Shown here piece after piece: positions 1-6,681 of a stretch of 13,022 nucleotides of DNA. The notes beneath the pieces were generated by a model. That model did no database searches. It had not been told where the DNA came from and saw only the letters and a program-made list of their open reading frames with translations. Position 1 is the first letter of the stretch, and each line of letters opens with the position of its first letter. The DNA lies in contig CAMYLL010000044.1 of NCBI GenBank assembly GCA_947259235.1, positions 1-13,022 of the forward strand, in the 5' to 3' direction. Both the position numbers and the translations under genes were made by a program. Source of the stretch: an uncultured Pseudodesulfovibrio sp. (lineage in GTDB: Bacteria; Desulfobacterota; Desulfovibrionia; Desulfovibrionales; Desulfovibrionaceae).

Positions 1-178
1 CATGAATCAGACAAAAGTGAATATCATTAAACAATTACAAGATAACCGAGTGACGGCATGGTTTAGCTGATTTATTTCATTGCACTCACTAATCCAACAA
101 AAAACCTCTTTTATTCAAGCCGGTCCTAAAGAACGGACCAGTAGCTGACGATAAGGAAAGTGAATGCGAACAACCAAC

Positions 179-185
179 GGGGGAA
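179..185 (+). promoter_or_regulatory. Shine-Dalgarno deciding the start of the zinc-ribbon gene
   Basis: A GGGGGAA run sits 7 nt before the ATG at 193. This favours 193 over the upstream in-frame GTG at 160. Confidence 0.5.
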
Positions 186-192
186 ATGTTCC

Positions 193-633
193 ATGGCATC
201 GTCACTACTCCAGGCCACCGGCTTCAAACGTGCGTTAACCCTTTGTATTGAAGGAAGACACCAGGAAGCCGAAGCCATTCTCAGAAGTCTCCAGGACGAA
301 TTTCTGGCGGTATGTGAAGAAAACGATGCGCTCAAGACCCAACTCAACGAAGTCGCGTCAATCCTTGATCTGGCGGAAAAAGTTCAGTTCGATGGGCAGA
401 AATACTGGCTCATGGACGACGGCGAGAAAAAAGGGCCGTTCTGCCAGGTCTGCTATGATCGCGACGGCTTGCTGGTGAACCTCCAGCAGCACGAAAGTCA
501 TTGGGAATGCCACAGCTGCAAGGGGCTCTACATGATCCCGGCCAAAGAGAGCGCGACAAAAAAACGTCCGACGGTCATCCGGTCGACGCTGAAAAAGACG
601 ATCCCGTTCTTCCTGGAACGCGAAATGATCTGA
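193..633 (+). CDS. Small zinc-ribbon protein of unknown function
   Basis: This 146-residue soluble protein is not one whose function I recognise. The first ~60 residues look helical: a TPR-like pair (about residues 5-40, ending in GRHQEAEAILRSL) runs into a short charged coiled-coil-like stretch. A compact metal-binding module follows, with two Cys pairs (FCQVC, C84 and C87; ECHSC, C106 and C109) around an aromatic YW at 71-72 and a GPFC turn. That spacing is typical of a four-Cys zinc ribbon. The C-terminus is basic. There is no signal peptide or membrane segment, so it is probably cytoplasmic. I chose the ATG at 193 because a G-rich Shine-Dalgarno (179-185) lies 7 nt upstream; an in-frame GTG at 160 would add 11 residues but its AGGA lies only 2 nt away. 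It is the only plus-strand gene and converges with the long minus-strand gene set. Coding status is well supported; function is unknown. Confidence 0.8.
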   Translation: MASSLLQATGFKRALTLCIEGRHQEAEAILRSLQDEFLAVCEENDALKTQLNEVASILDLAEKVQFDGQKYWLMDDGEKKGPFCQVCYDRDGLLVNLQQHESHWECHSCKGLYMIPAKESATKKRPTVIRSTLKKTIPFFLEREMI

Positions 634-635
634 AA

Positions 636-672
636 CAAGCGACGCGGTCCCGGTAAGAGGCCGCGTCGCTTG
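636..672. terminator. Bidirectional hairpin terminator candidate between convergent genes
   Basis: A perfect 12-bp inverted repeat (CAAGCGACGCGG at 636-647, CCGCGTCGCTTG at 661-672) encloses a 13-nt loop. It begins 3 nt after the stop of the plus-strand gene and lies about 30 nt past the stop of the minus-strand SH3b gene. Neither side has a strong U-tract: TTTC on the minus strand, GGTTATCC on the plus strand. The stem is very stable and the position is right for a shared terminator. It may be inefficient without a U-run, or may act mainly as a 3' mRNA stabiliser. Confidence 0.7.
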
Positions 673-704
673 GTTATCCGCCTTTGCACAAGGTGGCGCA
701 GTCC

Positions 705-2087
705 CTATAGAAAATCCGTCCCGAACAGGGCAACCTTCCTGACCCAAAGCTCCAACAGGCCGGAATCATCGAAGGAGACCACGCCATAGGCCAGGTCTTC
801 CGTATCCATGCCGGGCAGATAGAGCAACACGACGAGATTCTTTGTGGCGCGCCGATGATCGGTCCACATGGTGGTGCAGAAGTCCTTGATCTGATCGGCC
901 CCGGGCAGCTTGGTCGTAGACAAAAATATCTTGAGCGTTATCCACGTCTCCCCGTACTTCTTGGTTTCGGACTTTTCGAGCAGCCTGTACTGATAGCCGT
1001 GGGCCGTCTTGTTGGGCGTGGGGTCGGGACGCTTGGCATCCGTGAACTTGGTCCTGTCGATGACAAGGGTCTGCGGTCCGTCCTGCGTCGCGGCAGCGCC
1101 GGCCGATTGAGCCGGAGCCGGAGCCGGAGCCGGAACTGGTGCAGGCTGGTCCTCGCTGTCTACAAGGCTGCGCAATGCATATCCCAATGCGCGGTTCTCG
1201 CTCCGCAGGACCTCGTCTTCCACAAACACCGCATACCAGCCGTTCTTGAGATAATCCACGCGAACCCTGTCCCCGGCCCGCAACGTGCGTACCCGGGGGG
1301 AGGTCGACGTCCGCTCCTTGCGCAGGTTGATGTCTTCCTGCAGGGTGACGACCTTGCCCCAATCGCTCGAACCCGGGTTTTCCCCAGCGGCAGCCAAAGG
1401 CCCGTCATTGTCTTGAGCAGACTTCGGCGTTGTGACCACAGGCTTCGGCGCCGAAGCAACCGAGCCGCCAACCTGCCCCTTGCCGCTGGGCACGGACACG
1501 ACGTTCCCGGCGTCACCAGACGCGGCTGCTCGTTCCGCATTCTTGGCCGAGGCCGCTTTGGCCTGCGTCTTCACCGGCTCGAAATATTTGGCAGCGCAGT
1601 AGCCCCGCGCATTCATTTCCGAGCGAATCGTCGCGCCTGGATCAAAGACCATCACCCAGTCACCGTCGGGAAAATCCACCTTGACCCGCTCCCCGGCATC
1701 CAGAACGCCCTGCCGAGCGGTTTTGACTGATGGGCCGGAACGGATATTGAGCTTTCTGGGGGTATACATCAGCTCGCCCCAGCTCTCGGGCTCCACCCGG
1801 CCGGGCTTGAGCACCAGGTATTTCGCGTTCGAATAGCCCACAGCCGCAGACTCGTCCGCACGGGTTTCACCCGGTTCGAAGATGGCCGCCCAGCCGTCCT
1901 TCATGAACGCTATGCGGACCTTCTGCCCGGGATAGAGGCTGCCGACCCAACGGGCCTTGGCAGATCGGCTGGCGCGCAGGTTCAACGGCCTGTCGGAGTA
2001 ACGTATTTCGCCAAAGGCCGAGGCAACGGTGGCTGCCAGGAACAGCAGACACAGAGCCGTCGTGAATACAGTGCATGTCTTTCGCAT
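705..2087 (-). CDS. Exported protein with three SH3b-like domains and an unknown C-terminal domain
   Basis: This 460-residue protein has a Sec signal peptide (residues 1-24, basic MRK, hydrophobic core, VASA cleavage before FG), so it acts in the periplasm or at the envelope. Three diverged copies of a bacterial SH3-like unit are visible at about 28-93, 105-171 and 245-310. Each has an LNLR or INLR opening, a G(Q/E/D)(K/R)V(R/K)(I/V) strand, a GW or DW followed by a hydrophobic strand, and a closing GY..AKY or GYALR. A low-complexity Ala/Ser/Gly/Pro linker separates copies 2 and 3, and a Pro-Ala run (315-326) precedes a C-terminal domain of about 120 residues (340-460) that I cannot name. SH3b units commonly bind peptidoglycan or cell-wall peptides, so a wall-associated role is plausible but inferred. 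The start lies 10 nt after the skp stop with no good Shine-Dalgarno, suggesting translational coupling. It is the last gene of the set. Confidence 0.85.
   Translation of the reverse strand: MRKTCTVFTTALCLLFLAATVASAFGEIRYSDRPLNLRASRSAKARWVGSLYPGQKVRIAFMKDGWAAIFEPGETRADESAAVGYSNAKYLVLKPGRVEPESWGELMYTPRKLNIRSGPSVKTARQGVLDAGERVKVDFPDGDWVMVFDPGATIRSEMNARGYCAAKYFEPVKTQAKAASAKNAERAAASGDAGNVVSVPSGKGQVGGSVASAPKPVVTTPKSAQDNDGPLAAAGENPGSSDWGKVVTLQEDINLRKERTSTSPRVRTLRAGDRVRVDYLKNGWYAVFVEDEVLRSENRALGYALRSLVDSEDQPAPVPAPAPAPAQSAGAAATQDGPQTLVIDRTKFTDAKRPDPTPNKTAHGYQYRLLEKSETKKYGETWITLKIFLSTTKLPGADQIKDFCTTMWTDHRRATKNLVVLLYLPGMDTEDLAYGVVSFDDSGLLELWVRKVALFGTDFL
1111..1134 (-). repeat. Four tandem copies of a hexamer encoding the Pro-Ala linker
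   Basis: GCCGGA is repeated four times in perfect tandem on the plus strand. On the coding strand it encodes alternating Pro and Ala in the linker before the C-terminal domain of the SH3b protein. Unit gain or loss keeps the frame, so it could change linker length but would not switch the gene off. Confidence 0.8.
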
Positions 2088-2097
2088 TGTGTACCGT

Positions 2098-2607
2098 CTA
2101 TATCATGCTGTTGAGTTCGGTGATGACCCTGTCGGTAATGTCCATGGAGTGCGACACGTAGCCGATGATTTCGGGATCGGTGAGGATCATGGTGAAGCCA
2201 AGTTCCTCGGCTATCCGGCGCAGAATGGAATCCGCCCGGCGCATGACGAACTGGATGAGCTGACGCTCTTCGGACTGGATATCGGTGTTGCTCTGTTCCA
2301 CCAGCATCTCGTACTGGCGGGCGGCAAGACGCAGGCTCTTCTCCACCACCTGCTCCTCGGACACGGAAAGCGTGCCCGCCTGAAGCTTGGTCTTGATGGT
2401 CTCAACCTGCTCCAGAGCGTCGCGGACGCGGCGATCCTTCTCCTTGCCCAGCCGGGCAAGGTCTTCCTGGGCGATGCGCCCTATCTTGGATTCATTGATG
2501 ATGCGCTGAGGATTGACGAAACCCACCTTGGACGCCTGGGCAAAGGCCGCGCCGGTCAAGACGAGAAACGCGCACAGGCTTACCAGACAAACTGTAAACA
2601 TTCTCAT
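2098..2607 (-). CDS. skp: OmpH/Skp-family periplasmic chaperone
   Basis: This is a 169-residue exported protein. Residues 1-24 are a signal peptide (basic start, CLVSLCAFLVLTG core, AFAQA cleavage region). The mature part has the OmpH/Skp layout: a short strand KVGFVNPQRIINES, two long charged helices forming a coiled coil (about residues 45-125), and a closing strand-helix unit (EELGFTMILTDPEIIGYVS, then DITDRVITELN), matching the end of known Skp proteins in pattern. Skp holds unfolded outer-membrane proteins in the periplasm on their way to the BAM complex. I chose the ATG at 2607 because an upstream extension would place 17 non-signal residues before the signal peptide, and a GAAGAGAG Shine-Dalgarno lies 10 nt before this ATG. 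A second ATG two codons later is also possible. Skp is often found beside bamA; here it follows priA, so it could be a paralog. Confidence 0.85.
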   Translation of the reverse strand: MRMFTVCLVSLCAFLVLTGAAFAQASKVGFVNPQRIINESKIGRIAQEDLARLGKEKDRRVRDALEQVETIKTKLQAGTLSVSEEQVVEKSLRLAARQYEMLVEQSNTDIQSEERQLIQFVMRRADSILRRIAEELGFTMILTDPEIIGYVSHSMDITDRVITELNSMI

Positions 2608-2617
2608 GACGATTGAA

Positions 2618-2625
2618 CTCTCTTC
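2618..2625 (-). promoter_or_regulatory. Shine-Dalgarno for skp
   Basis: GAAGAGAG on the minus strand lies 10 nt before the ATG at 2607. It supports that start over a longer form that would bury the signal peptide. Confidence 0.5.
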
Positions 2626-2681
2626 TTTAACATGGGCAGTGGCGCACTGTAGCCGCAAACGGGACCAGTTGTCGAGACACG

Positions 2682-5048
2682 TCAGAGCGTGGTCAGGGGA
2701 TCAAGATCAAGACCGATGCGAACCTTGGCTGGACACGGATTGGCCTGGACAAGATGGGCGAAAAGCGTCCGCACCTTGCCCCAATCGTCTCCCTTGAGCA
2801 GGCAGTTGAAACGCTTCCTGCCGCGGAGCATGCCCAGGGGAGCAGGGGCCGGACCAAGGACGGTGATCCCCTGGTCGCCCGCCTTCTCGCGCAGCACCCG
2901 GCCAAAAAGGATCAGGGCCGCCGCGCCGTCCGCATAGTCAGCCGGGTGGCTGATGCGTACCAGGGCCAGCCGCGAAAACGGCGGGTAGCCAAACATTTTC
3001 CTACGCCCGATTTCTCGCTCGAAAAAGGCCGGAAAGTCGCCGGTAAGGACATCCTTCCATATGGGGTGCGCCGGGTTGCGCGTCTGGATGAGCACCCGTC
3101 CAGGATCGTCGCCGCGCCCCGCTCGTCCGGCCACCTGGACAAGCAGTTGGAACGTCCGCTCAGAGGAACGGTAGTCGGGAAGACCGAGCCCGAGATCGCC
3201 GTCAGCGACCACCACCAACGTCACCCCCGGGAAATGATGGCCCTTGGAAATCATCTGCGTTCCAACCAACACCTGCGCCTCGCCCCGCCCAAATGCACCA
3301 AGGATCTCCTCCATGCGCTCCTGCCGTCTGGTGGCGTCCTTGTCCAGGCGGAGCACCTTGACCCCCTCGGGCAGCAGCTCGCCCAGGTGTTCTTCGAGCC
3401 GCTCCGTGCCCTCGCCCATGGGGACAAAGTTGCCGCCGCCGCATTTGGCACACAGCAAAGGATAGGAATACGAAAGACCGCAATAGTGGCATATGACCCG
3501 TTCGCGCCCCTTGTGATAGGTCATGCCCACTTCACATTCGGGACAGCGCACGGTCTCGCCGCAATCAAGGCAATACATGAGCGGGGAATAGCCGCGCCGG
3601 TTGAGCATGACGATGACCTGACGCCCCTCGCTCACGGTCTCCCGGATCGCTTCGATGGCGGTCGGTGCAAAAGGCTGGGCCGAACCCGCCATGGCCGAGA
3701 TATCCACCAGCTCGACTTCAGGGAGCAGGCTCTCGCCCACACGCCGCGTCAGCGTGGATACCGGGATCGCCCCGCTTCTGGCGGCATGAAATGTCTTCAC
3801 ATCCGGCGTGGCGGAACCGAGCACCAGCAGGCCTCGGTTGCGCTCCATGCGGAACCAGGCCACTTCCTTGGCGTGATAGGCAAGACGGTCCTCCTGCTTG
3901 AACGACTCGTCGTGCTCCTCGTCCAGAACCACCAGCCCCAGGTCGGGCACGGGCAGGAACAATGCTGAACGCGTGCCCACCACCACGCACGGCCCCTCTT
4001 CCCGGGCGACACCGGTAAAAGCTGTCTCCCGCTTCATGGGGCTCTGGTAACCGTGGTCGAAAAGGGTGCGGTGCTGCGGAAACGACTCGGCCACAGTCCG
4101 GTACAGGCGACACGCCAGAGCAACCTCGGGCGCGAGGAGCATGGCCGATCGCCCTGCCGCTAGACAGAGGCGGACCAACTCCAGATAAAGCACGGTCTTG
4201 CCGCTGCCGGTAACGCCGTGGACCAGATGCGCTCCACCGGAGCCGTCCATGGTCGCGGTCAGTTCATCAAGGGCGACCCGCTGCTCGTCAGTCAACTCGT
4301 AACCGGACACCGGCGTCTCGTCACAGGCTCCCGGCCCTTCGTCCACTTCGGCCAGCTTGTCGGCCGTCAGCTCGCCCAGGGCGACCAACCCCACTCCCTC
4401 CATCTTGGCCGCAACGTCCACCGCCCACTCCCCAATGCCGTGACGCAGGGCAAAAAGGCTCTGAGGTCCGTTGTCCAGAAGATGTTCGAGAATCCGTAGC
4501 TGCCGCTTGGCATTGGGCCGAACAGCCCAGGGCGGGTCCGACACCAGAGACACGAACCGCTCCTCTTCCTCCCGCTTGGCATTGACGCGAACACGCATGC
4601 GTCCGCCGCGCCACAACTCCATCAGTTCGACGCGGTCTTCAAGGGAAAACCGGGACAGCTCGGCGGGACGTATGGAGCCCGGCAGTGGCCGTTCGGCAAC
4701 GTGCCTGTCCACCTTGAAGGTCACCGCCGCAGTACGCAGACCACGCGGGAGCAGCGTCTCAAGAATTCGTCCCAAGCTGGCCATCTGGCGTGTTGCCAGA
4801 TTCCCGGCCAGCTCCAGATAGGCGGCATCAAGGATGGGCGTCAGCTCCAGGGGCCAGACCAGGGGTTTTATGGTCACCCCCTCAGGAGCCGCCTCCGCAG
4901 GGCCGACAACCACACCCATGCGATGGGACCGCCCCAGAGGAACGATCACCCGCTGGCCCGGGCTGAGTTCGGGAAAATATGAAGGCCGCTCGTAGGTCAA
5001 CGCCTGATACGGCGGACTGACGAGCGTTACCTGCCAGAGATCGGCCAT
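2682..5048 (-). CDS. priA: Primosomal protein N' (replication restart helicase PriA)
   Basis: PriA is a 3'-to-5' DNA helicase that recognises stalled forks and D-loops and reloads the replicative helicase. The 788-residue protein is complete; E. coli PriA has 732. The N-terminal third is the 3'-end DNA-binding and winged-helix part (VTLVSPPYQALTY at the start). The helicase core has Walker A GVTGSGKT (about 278-285), DEEHD (about 376-380) with the family signature ESFKQ after it, and GSATPD (about 411-416). Eight cysteines in four CxxC pairs (493-536: YCLDC, RCPEC, ICHYC, LCAKC) form the two zinc sites, followed by MGEGTERLEE. Later motifs include VGTQMISKGHHFPGV, the VQVAGRAGRG motif VI and LIQTRNPAHPIW. 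The ATG lies 9 nt after the upstream stop with only a weak Shine-Dalgarno (AGTAGG), consistent with coupled translation. Confidence 0.97.
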   Translation of the reverse strand: MADLWQVTLVSPPYQALTYERPSYFPELSPGQRVIVPLGRSHRMGVVVGPAEAAPEGVTIKPLVWPLELTPILDAAYLELAGNLATRQMASLGRILETLLPRGLRTAAVTFKVDRHVAERPLPGSIRPAELSRFSLEDRVELMELWRGGRMRVRVNAKREEEERFVSLVSDPPWAVRPNAKRQLRILEHLLDNGPQSLFALRHGIGEWAVDVAAKMEGVGLVALGELTADKLAEVDEGPGACDETPVSGYELTDEQRVALDELTATMDGSGGAHLVHGVTGSGKTVLYLELVRLCLAAGRSAMLLAPEVALACRLYRTVAESFPQHRTLFDHGYQSPMKRETAFTGVAREEGPCVVVGTRSALFLPVPDLGLVVLDEEHDESFKQEDRLAYHAKEVAWFRMERNRGLLVLGSATPDVKTFHAARSGAIPVSTLTRRVGESLLPEVELVDISAMAGSAQPFAPTAIEAIRETVSEGRQVIVMLNRRGYSPLMYCLDCGETVRCPECEVGMTYHKGRERVICHYCGLSYSYPLLCAKCGGGNFVPMGEGTERLEEHLGELLPEGVKVLRLDKDATRRQERMEEILGAFGRGEAQVLVGTQMISKGHHFPGVTLVVVADGDLGLGLPDYRSSERTFQLLVQVAGRAGRGDDPGRVLIQTRNPAHPIWKDVLTGDFPAFFEREIGRRKMFGYPPFSRLALVRISHPADYADGAAALILFGRVLREKAGDQGITVLGPAPAPLGMLRGRKRFNCLLKGDDWGKVRTLFAHLVQANPCPAKVRIGLDLDPLTTL

Positions 5049-5057
5049 GACAGCGGC

Positions 5058-5795
5058 CTACTTGGCGGCGGGATAACGGAAAACGTCACGCAGGACATCA
5101 AAGGGAAACGGCGGAACGGCGCACGGCGATGCATCAAAGGTGTCGCGGGCATAGAGCGCCTCGCTGTCCGCCCGGTTGACGGCGATCCATTTGACCGACG
5201 CCTCGACGGTCTGGCCCGCCATGTCGACCGCCACCCGTTCCGGTAGTTGAAAACCGCCATGGGTCCTGTAGGCGGAAAACCGGATCGTCATCAGGCCATC
5301 CCTGGTCGCGTAGCGGAGCATCAGCGGCGACATGTCCTCGTTGTTCAGGAATACGGCGGACGACTCACCATCCCCCGGCTCGGCGCCGAGCATGAAACAG
5401 GGAGATTCGTCGCAGAATCCATATCCTCTGGTGGCGTTGTCCACTCCCCAGGACTTCCAGGTCGAAACAGGATCGGACGGCATCCAGACAAAAAGCGGAG
5501 ACAAGGCGAATCCGCCCTCGGTGCATGCTGCCACGACGCTGTCGTTGACGCCGACAGCCCTGGCCGTGTCCCCTGCCTTCCATTCCTGACGCCACCTGCC
5601 CCTGGCATACCAGATATGAGCGGAAACGCCCGGCGAACCGGGAAAACTCATCACCGCCTCCCATGAAGTCAGGCCGCCGTAATTGCGCTTCAAAAGCGAC
5701 GATAGCTCAGCGTCGTCCGGCGTGAAGGCGGAGACGGGAAGCGTCAAGACGCACAGAAGCAAAAACAGGGACAAGGAAGAAATCAACTTGAGCAA
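5058..5795 (-). CDS. Exported protein of unknown function, TTG start
   Basis: I do not recognise a named family. The 245-residue product has a clear signal peptide (residues 1-23, long Leu-rich core, LPVSA cleavage before FTPDD) and no other membrane segment, so it should be periplasmic. The mature protein looks mostly beta-strand, with aromatic strands such as SAHIWYARGRWRQEW and a later GGFQLPERVAVDMAG. The run of strands after an N-terminal helix (DDAELSSLLKRNYGGLTSW) vaguely recalls LolA-type lipoprotein carrier folds, but this is a weak impression. Five mature cysteines (one in ACTEGG, two in FCDESPC, one near SPCAVP plus spacing variants) may include a disulfide. The start is TTG: AGGAG lies exactly 8 nt upstream inside the galU tail, and no better ATG precedes the signal peptide. 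It overlaps galU by 13 nt and is followed 9 nt later by priA, so it is firmly in the operon. Confidence 0.8.
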   Translation of the reverse strand: MLKLISSLSLFLLLCVLTLPVSAFTPDDAELSSLLKRNYGGLTSWEAVMSFPGSPGVSAHIWYARGRWRQEWKAGDTARAVGVNDSVVAACTEGGFALSPLFVWMPSDPVSTWKSWGVDNATRGYGFCDESPCFMLGAEPGDGESSAVFLNNEDMSPLMLRYATRDGLMTIRFSAYRTHGGFQLPERVAVDMAGQTVEASVKWIAVNRADSEALYARDTFDASPCAVPPFPFDVLRDVFRYPAAK

Positions 5796-6655
5796 GGCAT
5801 CAACTCCTGGAGCCGCTTGACGAGTTCATCACGAAGCTCCTCGTCCTGAAGGGCAAAATAAATGTTCGCCGTAAGGTATTCCACCCAGTCTCCGGCGTCA
5901 AACCGCTGTCCCTGCAACTTGACGGCGATGAGCTTGTCGCGGTCGGCCAGCCCCTGGAGAGCGTCCGTCAGCTGGATTTCGCCGCCCACGCCAGCCTTCT
6001 GCCCTTCAAGAATGTCAAATATCTCGGGCAACAAGACGTACCGACCAATGATGGCCAGATTGGACGGAGCCTCTTCGGCGGAGGGCTTTTCCACCAGACT
6101 GGATACGGTGTACATGCCCTTGGCGAATTCCTTTCCCTTGATCACGCCGTACTTGCTGACCTTGTGCTGGGGAACCTCTATGACGCCGACCACGGCCTTG
6201 TTTTCCGTAGTCGCGGCCTTGATCAGTTCGCCGATGCCTGTATCGCGGCCGAACATGAGGTCGTCGCCGAGCATTACGGCGAACGGCTCGTTCTTGCACA
6301 CCTCGCGGGCTGTGAGCACGGCATGCCCCAGGCCGAGCTGTTCCTTCTGACGCACGGCAATGACATGGACCAGGTCGGCCACGCGGCGGACCTCCTCCAG
6401 CATGGTCACCTTGCCTGCGCGATCCAGGAGCTGTTCCAGCAAAAAGTTCCTGTCGAAATGGTCCTCGATGATGGTCTTGTTCTGGTTGGTGACGAAGACC
6501 ACATCCGTAATACCGGCCGAGATACCCTCTTCGACGATATACTGAACAATGGGCTTGCGGAAGATGGGCAGCATTTCCTTGGGCACGTTCTTGGTTGCTG
6601 GCAGAGAACGGGTTCCCCAACCTGCGACAGGGATGACGGCCTTTTTGATTTCCAT
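5783..6655 (-). CDS. galU: UTP-glucose-1-phosphate uridylyltransferase
   Basis: GalU makes UDP-glucose from UTP and glucose-1-phosphate, feeding lipopolysaccharide and other surface glycans in the cytoplasm. The 290-residue protein has the family features in order: the nucleotide-binding loop AGWGTRSLPATKNVPKEMLP (residues 11-30, with the conserved K26), VEEGISAGITDVVFVT, the RQKEQLGLGHAVL stretch, the metal-site MLGDDL, VIEVP then KYGVIKG, VEKP, GEIQLTDAL and FDAGDWVEY. Most GalU proteins have Leu where the first motif here has Trp. I start at the ATG at 6655 because GGAGG lies 5 nt upstream and the protein then begins MEIKKAVIPVAG, as usual for the family; a longer in-frame extension of 16 residues is not family-like. 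It follows glmM by 26 nt and overlaps the next gene by 13 nt. Confidence 0.95.
   Translation of the reverse strand: MEIKKAVIPVAGWGTRSLPATKNVPKEMLPIFRKPIVQYIVEEGISAGITDVVFVTNQNKTIIEDHFDRNFLLEQLLDRAGKVTMLEEVRRVADLVHVIAVRQKEQLGLGHAVLTAREVCKNEPFAVMLGDDLMFGRDTGIGELIKAATTENKAVVGVIEVPQHKVSKYGVIKGKEFAKGMYTVSSLVEKPSAEEAPSNLAIIGRYVLLPEIFDILEGQKAGVGGEIQLTDALQGLADRDKLIAVKLQGQRFDAGDWVEYLTANIYFALQDEELRDELVKRLQELMPCSS
5804..5808 (-). promoter_or_regulatory. Shine-Dalgarno inside galU that fixes a TTG start
   Basis: AGGAG lies within the last codons of galU, 8 nt before the TTG at 5795. It is the main evidence that the exported-protein gene begins at this rare start codon and overlaps the end of galU. Confidence 0.65.
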
Positions 6656-6660
6656 GTAAT

Positions 6661-6665
6661 CCTCC
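6661..6665 (-). promoter_or_regulatory. Shine-Dalgarno for galU
   Basis: GGAGG on the minus strand lies 5 nt before the ATG at 6655 and decides this start over an upstream in-frame alternative. Confidence 0.65.
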
Positions 6666-6681
6666 GTGAAATGCTGTGTGT

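Noticed and set aside
1..3. Possible minus-strand ATG leaving the left edge
   Set aside because: No Shine-Dalgarno precedes it and no codons are visible beyond the edge.
2..70. 22-codon plus-strand frame at the left edge ending in TGA
   Set aside because: It could be the tail of a gene to the left, but only one base precedes its ATG in the window, so nothing supports coding over chance in AT-rich sequence.
2608..2681. Small CAGTG/CACTG hairpin (2637-2649) and possible promoter between priA and skp
   Set aside because: The stem is only 5 bp, has no U-tract, and the best -35/-10 pairing has poor boxes and spacing. It may be a secondary promoter but I cannot support it.
2754..3968. Plus-strand open frame of about 404 codons opposite priA
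   Set aside because: Shadow of priA; the translation is rich in His, Arg and Gln without domain structure, and no ribosome site or promoter supports it.
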